64,000 bases of DNA from positions 152,155,920-152,219,919 of the forward strand of contig NC_080540.1 in assembly GCF_028640845.1 (NCBI RefSeq), in the 5' to 3' direction. The stretch comes from Ahaetulla prasina. Its lineage: Eukaryota; Chordata; Lepidosauria; Squamata; Colubridae. The translations under genes and the position numbers were made by a program. Under the pieces are notes generated by a model that saw only the letters and a program-made list of their open reading frames with translations, was not told the origin of the DNA and did no database searches. Within the stretch, counting starts at the first letter, position 1. Each line of letters begins with the position of its first letter. This document shows positions 42,769 through 52,871 of this stretch, piece after piece.

Positions 42769-45700
42769 CTCCTTCCCCCCCGGATCGCGCATGCGTAGTC
42801 CTGTAAGTAGGCCGGGGGCCGACGCGGTCTGGTGGATCGCCGTAACTCAGGAACGGACGGCGGCTGGACACGAATGGAAGGAGGTTGGACCTGCAGCGCT
42901 GAAGAGGCCCCAGAAGGTGGAGCCACAATGATGGGAGGAGTTCCACCCCCTGGTAGGTCGGGCGGTCGGTTGTTGCTGACGGCATCATGTGGAGGGCTGG
43001 AACCCGGAACAGAACTAGAGGGAAACGCACACCAGGCGGGCATCGGGTGTTCCCTCTTGCCACGTAGGGGGATGGCTAACGGTCGTCCTCATAGTTGGTC
43101 CACGTGGCGCCGCCACGTCTGGCCGTCTTCGAGGCGGACCCTATAAGAGCAGGGACCAGTTATGCCCGAAATAATGCCAGGTAGCCAACGCAGTTCACCC
43201 CCATAATTTTACACATAGACGTGGTCCCCCTCTGCGAAGGACCGGGGCGGCCGGAGCAGGTCAGGGGGTGATCTGGGTGAATAACCGGGGTGGAGTCGGT
43301 CCAACGTGGTCCTAAGGCGGTGGCCCATTAATAACTCAGAGGGGCTTCTGTTAGTACTGGGGCAGGGTGTCGTGTGCTTGGCCAACAGATAGGCCGATAC
43401 CCTCTCATACCAGTGTCCCGTGTCCAACCTGGCCAGGGCTTCCTTGGCCGATCGCACGGCCCTTTCAGCAAGGCCATTACTAGCCGGGTGATATGGCGCA
43501 ATTGGGGCGTGACGGATGCCCTGGGATGCCAGGTAGGACAAGAAAGTGGCAGAAGCTAGTTGCGGTCCATTGTCTGTTACTAGAACATCAGGGAGCCCAT
43601 GGGTGGCAAACAACTTGGACAAGACCTGTATCACTGCCTCTGAAGTGGTGGATGCCATGAGTGCTATCTCAACCCACTTCGAATAGGCGTCCACCACAAT
43701 CAGGAAGGTGCGACCCTTGAATGGGCCCGCGAAATCCAAATGAATTCGCGACCACGGGGCCCTGGGATTTTCCCACTCTCTCGGGGCAGCGACTGGAGCC
43801 GCCGGCCTGGACAACTGGCATGCTTGGCATTGGGAAACCCAGTTAGCTATGTCCTTATCTAACGACGGCCACCAGACATAGCTCCTGGCTAACCCCTTCA
43901 TCCGGACGATGCCCGGATGACTTTCATGCAACCGGGAAAGCACGGCAACTTGAAGTGCGGGGGGAACAACGACCCTATGTCCCCACAGCAAGCAGCCTCG
44001 CTGGGATGACAACTCGTGCTGTCTGGCGAGGAACGGCCTGAATGTCGCGGCCGCGGTGGCCGCGGGGTTCAACGGCCAACCCCTGCCCACCCAGTCCAGC
44101 ACCTGCGAAAAAATGGGATCGGCAGCAGAGGCAGCCGCAATGTCAACGGCCGTTACAGGGGACTCCCAGTCCTCAATGAGGAGAACCGGAGAACCGGGTG
44201 CAGGATCGTGGACCTGTCCAGGCACGGGGCAACGACTGAGCGCATCAGCGTGTGCGATCAGCTTGCCGGGTCGGTATGTCAGGGAGTAGTTATAAGCGGC
44301 CAGAAATACCGTCCAGCTGGACAAACGGGGCGAAAGAATAAGCGGTGTCTGCCGGTCTCCGGATAAAAGCCCTAATAGCGGCTTGTGATCTGTTACAAGC
44401 TCGAACCGGCGGCCATACACATAGTCGTGGAACCTCTTAACTGAGGCCACCAAGGCCAAGGCCTCTCGATCCAGCTGGCTATAATTACGTTCAGCTGGAG
44501 AGAGAGTCCTCGAGTAATATGCGAGAGGGGCCTCCAAACCGCAGGGAAAACGGTGGCTTAACACAGCCCCAATACCGAAGGGGGAAGCGTCTGCTGTTAA
44601 AACAAGCGGCAGGTCAGCATTGTATTGGACCAATACGGCCGAAGAAGTGAGCAACTCCTTGACAGCTTGGAAGGCAGAAGTCTCTAGGGGGCTCCAGGAC
44701 CACGGTGTGTTCTTGTCCAAAAGGCGGTGGAGAGGTTCAGCCACCGAAGCCTTGTGAGGCAAGAACACACTGTAAAAATTAAGGAGGCCAAGAAATGCCT
44801 GCAGTTCCGTCCTTGAGGTCGGAATAGGGGCAGATTTAATGGCGGCCACCTTAGCCGGGGCAGGGTGGATGCCTTTAGCATCCACGAGATACCCCAAGAA
44901 CTCTACTTGAGGGACCCCTATGACACACTTGGAACGTTTCAACTTGAGACCAGCCTGCTTGAAGCGAGATAACACAGCCCTCACCCTCTCGACGAGTTCG
45001 GCCTGACCACCAGCGGAGACTAGAACGTCGTCGAAATAGGGGACGACCCCAGGCAATCCCTGAAGTAACCGCTCCATCAAATTTTGGAAGAGGCCTGGAG
45101 CAATGCTGATGCCAAACTGCAGGCGCCGGCATTTGAAAGCTCCCCGGTGGGTGACAATGGTCTGTGCTTCTGCAGATGCATCATCCACCGCCTGAGCCAA
45201 GTCTAGTTTGGCAAAAATGGTGCCAGGCCCCAAGGAATGAAGCAAATGTTGGACCACTGGGACAGGGTAAGGATTAGCCTGTAAAGCCTTATTCAGCGTG
45301 CATTTGAAATCAGCACATATGCGAATAGAGCCATCAGGCTTAATGGGAACTACTATGGGTGTCTCCCAACTAGAATGATCTGTGGGCTCCAACACCCCTT
45401 GCCGAATTAGTTTATCTAGCTCTGCTTCAACCTTAGGACGGAGGGCCAGTGGAACTCTCCGGGGCTTCAATCGGATGGGAGCGACCTGTGGATCCAAATT
45501 CAATGAAATTGGGGACCCCGTATACCTCCCCAAGGAGCCGTCAAAAACAGAGCTGAACTCCGTAAAAAGGAAGTCATAACTATCCCCAGAGACAGAATGG
45601 ATGCCTGAGATACCCATGCCCAGAGCACTGAACCAGTCCAACCCCAATAATGTTGGGAGGGAGCCCTTAACAACAATTAGGGGAAGGGACCCTTTGAAGT

Positions 45701-46022
45701 TTTTTGTCTCCACATGGAAACGACCTTGGCCCATGACAGGAATTGTCTTGCCCTGATAGTCACGGAGGCGGACGGGGCAGGGTTGCAACTGGCATGAGAG
45801 AAAAGAAGGAACTACCCGCTTGAGGATAGCCCAAGAAATAATGGACCGTGAAGAGCCCGTGTCTATTTCCATGGGACATGCCACCCCCTCCAGTTTTACA
45901 GTCAATGACAGTTTCTTCGAATCAGCTGAACTATGCTGATGGAATACGACCTCAGTGGCCCAATGGCCATGGGCAACATCAAGACGGTTCTCACCCAGAT
46001 GAGGCTTCCCTGGGGCGCGATA
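42741..46022 (-). pseudogene. Pol of gypsy C: protease, RT, RNase H, integrase
   Basis: The frame opens at 46022, overlapping the end of gag by 32 nt in the +1 frame, and is open to 43209. Protease IDTGSS, then GLDWFSALGMG; RT motif A AKLDLAQA followed directly by VDDASAE, so the YQQLP of A and B is missing; catalytic PYFDDVLVS; RNase H TADASPFGIGAVLSHR, NYSQLDREALALV and VTDHKPLLGLL. Integrase has LHESHPGIVRMKGLARSY, CQAC, HLDFAGPF, VTDNGPQL and NGLAERAVRSAKEAL. A TAA at about 43209 (after DHVYV) and a TGA near 43110 (after RRHVDQL; a CGA-to-TGA change would explain it) interrupt the GPY/F region and tail. The same frame continues to a stop at 42741 inside the LTR, with tail motif RRPPAYLQDY. 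Confidence 0.92.
42769..42784 (-). other. Polypurine tract of gypsy C
   Basis: In element orientation CCGGGGGGGAAGGAG just before the LTR. The pol frame runs through it. Confidence 0.85.
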
Positions 46023-46821
46023 CTAACTCCTCTGGTGGTTGACCAGCAGAACGGCAAACTTTGGCAATATGCCCCGACTTGCCACAACGATGGCAAATAG
46101 CGGAATGAAACCAAAAGGGTGAACGAGGATGAGGCTCCCCACAGCTGAGGCAGGCAGCAATTTTCTTTTTCTGCAGCCTTTTCTTTCCGGGAGGCGAGGT
46201 CTTCAGGCGGTCCACCTCTGTCTCCACTTCCGACGTATCAGCAGAGCTGTCATCCTCGTGATGCATCCCCGTTGACTGACTGGTAGAGTTTTGGAATCGT
46301 CGGATGTCGGCTGTAGACCTTTCCGACATCTCTGCGGCTCGGGCTTCATCTAATGCAATCGGGAGAGTCAAATCTTTCTTTGCTAACAAACGCCGCTGCA
46401 GTCGAAGATCCTTCACGCCACAGACCAACTGCTCCAACAGAGCGTCTTCGAGATCCTGGAATTCACATTCCAGGGCAGCGGTTCGGAGGGAGGCTATATA
46501 TTGATTCAGGGGCTCCCCTTCTTCCTGTAAGCGATGCCGGAATTTAAACCTTCGAGCAATCCGGGACGGGGTTGGCGCGTAATGTGCCTTCAACTTCTCC
46601 CTCAAGATATCCCATGGAACAGCATGAACGGACAGAGGAGCCACCAGAGCCCGGGCAGTGGCAAACACTTCAGGACCGCACGCGTTTAAGAAGTGCGCCC
46701 GCTTACAGTTGCTGGACAGACCGGTGTAATCGTGGGCTTCCAAATAGCATTCAAAACGATCTTCGTATGCTTCCCACGTCTCCGCGCTGACAAGGAACGG
46801 GGCAAACACAGGCGGAGCCAT
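45991..46821 (-). CDS. Gag of gypsy C (276 codons)
   Basis: Capsid-type Gag. I choose the ATG at 46821 (MAPPVFAPF), which aligns with the start of Gag in B; the frame is open upstream to about 46878 without an ATG. Conserved region: WEAYEDRFECYLEAHD, then RRFKFRHRLQEEGEPLNQYI and LRLQRRLLAKKDLTL. An acidic and basic linker follows, then the zinc knuckle C-x2-C-x4-H-x4-C (ICHRCGKSGHIAKVC), preceded by a Cys pair (CLSCGEPH). It ends EASSG then TGA at 45991-45993. Making Pol would need a +1 (or -2) shift in the 32-nt overlap. No break seen, so this Gag could still be made. Confidence 0.92.
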   Translation of the reverse strand: MAPPVFAPFLVSAETWEAYEDRFECYLEAHDYTGLSSNCKRAHFLNACGPEVFATARALVAPLSVHAVPWDILREKLKAHYAPTPSRIARRFKFRHRLQEEGEPLNQYIASLRTAALECEFQDLEDALLEQLVCGVKDLRLQRRLLAKKDLTLPIALDEARAAEMSERSTADIRRFQNSTSQSTGMHHEDDSSADTSEVETEVDRLKTSPPGKKRLQKKKIAACLSCGEPHPRSPFWFHSAICHRCGKSGHIAKVCRSAGQPPEELVSRPREASSG

Positions 46822-46885
46822 CGAACGGCCGGTTCGAATCGGAAGAGGGAAATTCTCGACGGTCCAAACGCTAATCACCTCAGTA

Positions 46886-46902
46886 TCCCATCCTCGTCGC
46901 CA
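46886..46902 (-). other. Primer-binding site of gypsy C
   Basis: TGGCGACGAGGATGGGA in element orientation: exact complement of the tRNA-Ser(GCT) 3' end with CCA as I know it from vertebrates. Confidence 0.85.
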
Positions 46903-46903
46903 G

Positions 46904-47146
46904 TGTTGTGTATTGAGTTCGAGGAATTACTGAGGCGACTACGAGCGTATTAGCAAGCAACCTTTAATGAAAACCAACTTCGAATAATAACGGCTCGGAC
47001 CTTGCGTTTGACAGCTCTTATATAAACCTGCTGTCAAACAGGAGAGCCAATCAACACACTAAGAATTCCCGCGCATTGGGTTGCCATGCGTCTTAACCAA
47101 TAGGAGACCGCCTCTTATTTAACATGGCGGCTCGCCGAACACAACA
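46904..47146 (-). repeat. 5' LTR of gypsy C
   Basis: In element orientation: ATTGG box, GCGCGGGAA (plus-strand 47066-47074), GATTGG (CCAAT at 47047-47051), then TATATAA (47018-47026 region) flanked by GACAGC/GCTGTC. Confidence 0.97.
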
Positions 47147-47151
47147 AAATC

Positions 47152-48080
47152 TATATTTGAGCAGGCTGTATCCAAAAATTAAAGCTATATTTTGTTCTTG
47201 TCTCAGTCCTGACTGAAAGGGAGAGCAAATTAAGGCAAGCAATTTTTTTTTAAAAAAAATCCTCCATTTAGATAATAAACAGTACAATAAATATTTAAAA
47301 CTAAGCAAGTTTCTATGTAGGTTTTCAATACATGCAATAAGTAATGGAAGGAAAGATTGAACTGAAGGATAATTTGCAGAACATTAAGTATGATAATGTA
47401 TGATATAGGTTAAATAAATTCACTGCTGCCCACTGATCTTATCTGGTACTTGAAAATTATTTCTTTGAAAGATGATCATTGGTTGTGCTCTTAAACATGA
47501 TAAAGTTCAAATTTAACATGTCTAGAATTATTCCCAATTGAAAAAAATGAATGGCAATTATTAGTGAAGACTGCGATTGTTCCAGTGGCAGTTAAGATAG
47601 CGGCAAGATAGTTATTTTACACAAACTCAGCGACACCCCTTCAAGCTACTTCATATTATGTTTCATAAATGGAATTACAAGCATGGGAATCTGATTGGCA
47701 TCCATAATTATTCATAAGCAACAGCTTGGAAGTTCAATAGGATTTACTCGTTTGCACGGATTAGGACTGCAATAGAGGGGAGAAAATACATAAATAAAAA
47801 AAGAATGCAGGAAAGTTACTTTCTGACTTAGGTAGTTTTGATGTTCTGGGTCATCCTCTCCACAGAGAAGCACAAGGTTTGGTTCCTCTAAATCGGTCTG
47901 TCTTAACTTAGGCAATTTCCAGAGGCATAAACTCCAACTCCCAGAAATCTCAGCTGTGGCTAATGGAAAGGATGATTTTTATCACTACAGGTACTCTAAT
48001 GATGGGTTCCAGCACAATCCCAATAGCTTAGAAGAGTAAGCCTTTGGTCCCAGTGACCAACTCAGATTGGATCCTGCGCT
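47152..48080. other. Non-coding, nothing identified
   Basis: No supported feature. Confidence 0.35.
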
Positions 48081-48749
48081 ACAGGTACCCTGTTTCCCCA
48101 AAAATAAGACATCCCCTAAGAATAAGCCCTATCGTGCTTTTGAGCGCAAGTGCTAAAATAAGCCTCCCCCCACAAAATAAGCCCTCCCTGAAAATATTTA
48201 AAGACAGAGCTGGAAATCAGGTAAGATGGCTAGAGGAGCCCCATCTTGCTCCATGCACCCCAAAATAATAAGATCTCCCTAGAAATAAGGCCAAGCGCTT
48301 ATTTTGGGGTTCAAAAAAATATAAGGCAGGGTCTTATTTTCGGGGAAACACAGTAGTCCTTGACCACCATTAAACCCATCGTTACTATTGCTAAGCAAGA
48401 CAATAGTAAAAGCAAAACTTGTTGAATTTTGCCCCATTTTATTACATTTCTTGCAACAGTTGTTAAGTGAATCACCGCAGTCGTTGAGTATTAAGTAACA
48501 CCGTTGTTAAGTGAATCAGGCTTCCCCATTTCTTGTCCAAAGGTCGCAAAGGGTGACCACATGATCTCAAGACACTGCAACCATCATAAATATGAGTCAG
48601 TTGCCAAGCATCCACATTTTGATCACATGACCCTGGGGATGCTACAATGATCTTAAGTGTGAAAAACAGTCATAAATCAGGTTTTTTTCCATTACTGTTG
48701 TAACACCGAATGGTCAGTAAGAGAACTGTTATAAGTCGAGGACTACCTA
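48081..48749. mobile_element. MITE, ACAGGTAGTCCTCG family, with nested MITE
   Basis: Left end ACAGGTA is cut off by the insert 48088-48353; the rest resumes at 48356 (GTCCTTGACC) and ends AAGTCGAGGACTACCT. Confidence 0.85.
48088..48353. mobile_element. TA-target MITE (CCCTGTTTCCCC ends)
   Basis: 266 bp, CCCTGTTTCCCCAAAAATAA to CTTATTTTCGGGGAAACACAG, inverted ends of about 23 bp. The host MITE end is split as ACAGG-TA / TA-GTCC, a TA duplication as made by Tc1/mariner-type elements. Body has several AATAAGCC words. Confidence 0.85.
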
Positions 48750-49197
48750 TATTCTTAAAAACACTGTTCCTTTCATTTCCCCCCACAACTGTCTGCAGCC
48801 AACAGGGATTTTGAATCATTTCAGTGCTCTGAATCGAAGACCTCTTCCTAATCCAAAATGAAAACTTGGTATTGCTAACTGTTTGTACTTGAGACTATTT
48901 CATTAGGGGGAAAAAAGGTGCATTGCATCCTTTTGTGAGAGAATGTCGGAAATTCTGAATAGGGGTAGACATTAAAATAGCTCCAATATTTGGTAGTATG
49001 CTGTCTCTTTAAAGTATTTGTTAAGAGAGAAAAAGGTTATTAAACTACCAGTGATATTTTTCTCTGTTAATGGTTTTCAGTAAATGGCAGAAAAAAGAAA
49101 TGGAACACTATCAAGTAAATGTGAACCAAGAGAGAGAAAGAAAGAGGAAGAGATAGCAGTGGCAGCAAGTTTTGACTAAGTAGGCCAGTGATGAAGG
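48750..49197. other. Non-coding, nothing identified
   Basis: No supported feature; A/G-rich from 49080 on. Confidence 0.35.
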
Positions 49198-49466
49198 ATG
49201 GATGGATGGATGGATGGAAGGAAGGAAGGAAGGAAGGAAGGAAGGAAGGAAGGAAGGAAGGAAATAATTGAGGAAGGAAGGAAATAATTGAGGAAGCAAG
49301 CAAGCAGAGAAAGGAAGGAAGGAAGGGAAAAAAAGAAAGAAAGAAAATAATTGAGGAAGGAAGGAAATAATTGAGGAAACAAGCAAGCAGAGAAAGGAAG
49401 GAAGGAAGGAAGGAAGGAAGGAAGGAAGGAAGGAAGGAAGGAAGGAAGGAAGGAAGGAAGGAAGGA
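49198..49466. repeat. (GGAT)n/(GGAA)n microsatellite with higher-order unit
   Basis: GGAT then GGAA runs. Inside, a segment ending AGCAAGCAGAGAAAGGAAGG occurs at 49297 and again at 49380, 83 bp apart. Confidence 0.9.
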
Positions 49467-50841
49467 ATTCTAACTGACCACTATTAAATAAGATAAGATA
49501 TCTCATCTGTGGTTTTCAGTTGTTCTGATGAATAAGTTCCTCTAAATCACAGTAGATCGTTTTGGCACACAGGATCTGCATAAAAGAGACTAACTCATTC
49601 AGATGTTTTCTTGAGCAGAGCCAAGCCAATACAAGTCAGTGTTATTTTTTTCTGTGGGCTAAAACAAAACAAAGAGAGCTGGGTCATGTTCTTTCGAGTT
49701 CGACTTCTGATAGAGCCTAGTTATTTTCTCTGTTTTTGCTTTGTCTTTCACATCAAGAGTGGATGGGTTTTGAAGTGGCATATTAATATATCATTTTGCT
49801 AATTATTTCGTTCATTCATTTATTTCGCTAACACATTTCATTAATTGCATATTGATACACAATTTCACATAACTCAAAATAATTAGAAGCCAAAACATGT
49901 TACAGCCCCTGGAATATAAATTTTTAAAAATGTCACGGCAGGATTCATAGCAAAATCAACAGGCATAAAAATGTGTATCCTCTTCTCCTTAATACATGAA
50001 AAATGTACACATGAAAAAGTCTACAGAAATGCCTATATTAGAAGAGTGCATGTAAATATTTGTGCAGGCTTCTTTCAAATGAATATATAATTTATGTAGA
50101 TATGGGAGTAAAATTGCAGTCAGTATAATAAAAAAAAAACCTAAGAAAAAATAATAATTTTACAGTTCTCGTTTATCTTCAAATGCACTGAGACAAGATA
50201 TGCTGCTTGCAGTTTTAAGACTGGAATCCCAGAATTTGAAATATTAAGGAGCGAAAGGTAGTTGGACTCTTTCACCTAGATAAATGAAATGAAACAGGAC
50301 TTATCAATTTTTGCCAATCCAATGATTTCTTGATCACTAACACAATCTTCAACTGACCAGAACAATATGTACAGTACATACATGGATATTATTACCAACT
50401 TGATTTAATCATCATCATCATCTGGGTGTACAATATGTTGTTACTGAAGGATATGCCATCTTGTTTGTCTTTATGTTTTATATTTGGATGGTTGTTTTTG
50501 TGCTGTGAGCCTCCAAGAGTCAAGTGGAGTCAGGAGGCGGTCTAAGATTAATGGATGGATGGATGGATGAATGGATGAATGAATGAATATAAAATTGGTG
50601 CAAGTGCTGAAGCTGCCAGCACAATTCAACCAGATAGAGCTGTTGAATCAACACAGAAAGGGTGGATTCTAATATCGATATTTGATATTTTGTACCTGTC
50701 AACCTAGAAGTTTGAAAACACGCAAGTAGATAAATAGGTACCACTTTGGTGGGAAGGTAGTGTATTCGGTGCCCCTTGGAGTATAATTATGCTGGCCATA
50801 TGACCAACTGGACATGAGGTATCTTTACCTTTGTTTTTATC
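49467..50841. other. Non-coding, nothing identified
   Basis: A short GAATG/GGAT run at 50549-50587; no gene seen. Confidence 0.35.
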
Positions 50842-50857
50842 TTTTACCACATAATAT

Positions 50858-51450
50858 TACACTGGCATCCTTCAGTCTCAAAAGACTATTGTATTGTGCT
50901 CTGGAAAGAGGTCCTAAAACAGCATCTAGTGTGACTAAAAAGGCCAATTCGAGAGTGGCAATCCCTTCCACACTGAGGGCAGATACATTCTGTCCCCTGC
51001 CCAGCCCCCAGATTTTGCTGGTTCCAGGACTGCCTCTTTGCCTCAGCCTGCCGAACAAATGTCTCTTCAAATTGGAGAAGGCCATGCTGCATCTTTAGCC
51101 TCCAAGCTGAATGATCAGAGGTCAAGGTTTCCCAGTTATTAATGTCCATTCCCAAAGTCTTTAGATCCCTCTTGCAGATATATCACAGCTGTGGACTCCC
51201 TCTGAGGCGCTTTCCCTGCACTAATTCTCCATACAGGAGATCTTTTGGAATCCGACCATCAGCCATTCTCACAACATGCCCAAGCCACCGTAGACGTTGC
51301 TGTTTCAATAGTGTATACATACTAGAAATTCCAGCATGTTCCAAGACTGCACTATTTGGGACTTTGTCATGCGAGGTACACAAAACCATGGACGACTTCC
51401 AGTTCTTGTGCAGCATACAGGGTGGTGAATCTGCGTCCTGACCCATGACT
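50858..51450 (-). mobile_element. RTE-clade LINE 3' fragment with 16-bp target duplication
   Basis: The minus strand encodes LLKQQRLRWLGHVVRMADGR, then IPKDLLYGELVQGKRLRG, then GMDINNWETLTSDHSAWRLK and CICPQCGRDCHSRIGLFSHT, the C-terminal zinc-finger end of RTE/BovB-like proteins; frames change near 51170. Flanked by exact TTTTACCACATAATAT (50842-50857, 51451-51466). 5'-truncated insertion. Confidence 0.9.
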
Positions 51451-51462
51451 TTTTACCACATA

Positions 51463-51499
<37 letters not shown>

Positions 51500-51692
51500 T
51501 TTTAATTTTTATACCGCCCTTCTCCCAAAGGAATCAGGGCGGTTAACAGCCAGATAAAATGCAATACAATACAATACAATAAAATCACTATTAAAAAACT
51601 TATTCGATGTGGCCAATAAATTAAATTATAAAATACATATTATAAAATAAAACCCCATTTAAAATCCAATTTTTTTAAAAAAAAACCCTTTT

Positions 51693-52871
51693 TTATGCCA
51701 GTCCTGCGCAGAAGAATAAATATGTCTTCAGCTTGCGGCGAAAGGTCCGGAGGTCAGGAAGTTGTTGAAGTCCTGGGGGAAGTTCATTCCAGAGGGTAGG
51801 TGCCCCCACAGAGAAGGCTCTCCCCCTGGGGGTCGCCAGCCGACACTGTTTGGCTGACGGCACCCTGAGGAGACCCTCTCTGTGGGAGCGCACCGGGCGG
51901 TGGGAGGCATGTGGTAACAGAAGGCGGTCCCGAAGATATCCCGGTCCTAAGCCATGGAGCGCTTTAAAGGTGGTAACCAGCACTTTGAAGTGCACCCAGA
52001 AGACCACAGGCAGCCAGTGCAGCCTGCTCAGGATAGGTGTTATATGAGAGCCACAAGTGGCTCCCTCTATCACCCGCGCAGCTACATTCTGGACCAACTG
52101 GAGCCTCCAGGTGCTCCTCAAGGGAAGCCCCACGTAGAGAGCATTGCAGTAGTCCAGGCGAGAAGTGACGAGGGCATGAGTGACCGTGCATAGGGAATCC
52201 CAGTCTAGAAAGGGGCGCAACTGGCGAACCAGGCATACCTGGTAAAAAGCTCTCCTGGAGATGGTCACCAAGTGATCTTCAAAAGACAACCGTCCATCCA
52301 GGAGAACGCCTAGATTGCGCACCCTCTCCATTGGAGCCAATGATTCGCCTCCAACAGTCAGCAACGGTTGCAGCTGACTGTACCAGAATGCCGGCATCCA
52401 CAGCCACTCAGTCTTGGAGGGGTTGAGCTTGAGCCTGTTTCTCCCCATCCAGACCCGCACGGCCTCCAAACACCGAGACAACACTTCAACAGCTTCATTG
52501 GGGTTGTCAGGGGTGGAAATGTACAGCTGGGTGTCATCCGCATACAATTGATAACTCACCCCAAAACCACTGATGACCTCACCCAGCAGCTTCATGTAGA
52601 TGTTGAACAGGAGAGGCGAGAGAACCGACCCTTGTGGCACCCCACATAGGAGGCGCCTCGGGGTCGATCTCTGCCCCCCTGTCAACACCGTCTGTGATCG
52701 GTCGGAGAGATAGGACGAGAACCACTGAAAAACGGTGCCTCCCACTCCTAAATTCCCCAACCGATGCAGCAGGATACCATGGTCGATGGTATCAAAAGCC
52801 GCTGAGAGATCTAGGAGGACCAGGGCAGAGGAATAACCCCTGTCCCGAGCCCTCCAAAGGTCATCCACCAA
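51693..52871 (-). pseudogene. LINE reverse transcriptase, C-terminal 392 codons
   Basis: RT motifs: LVLLDLSAAFDTIDHGIL (motif A, catalytic Asp), CGVPQGSVLSPLLFNIYM, SYQLYADDTQLY (YADD catalytic box) and LKLNPSKTEWLWM. Then the conserved C-terminal domain: LRPFLDWD, SRLDYCNALYVGLP, SRLHWLPV, GPGYLRDRLLLP and FSVGAPTLWNELPPGLQQ. Stops at LFFCAGLA as in the sister copy. All RT motifs are intact; only the upstream frame break stops it being read as one protein. Confidence 0.93.

Larger units (their letters stand above)
42526..47146 (-). mobile_element. Ty3/gypsy LTR retrotransposon C
   Basis: 4621 bp; 243-bp LTRs identical by eye; 5-bp duplication AAATC (42521-42525, 47147-47151). Same domain order as A and B but clearly diverged protein and LTR sequence, so a different family of the same lineage. 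Pol is nearly intact (898 open codons) with a 5-residue deletion in RT and two nonsense codons near the end. Gag is open. This is the best-preserved retroelement here. Confidence 0.97.

Noticed and set aside
42737..43063. 108-codon minus-strand frame next to the end of element C
   Set aside because: It is in a different frame from Pol; the true continuation of Pol is the overlapping 42741-43043 frame.
1747..47146. Gypsy elements as endogenous retroviruses with an envelope gene
   Set aside because: No open frame or remnant lies between the end of Pol and the purine tract in A, B or C, so there is no env; they are LTR retrotransposons.
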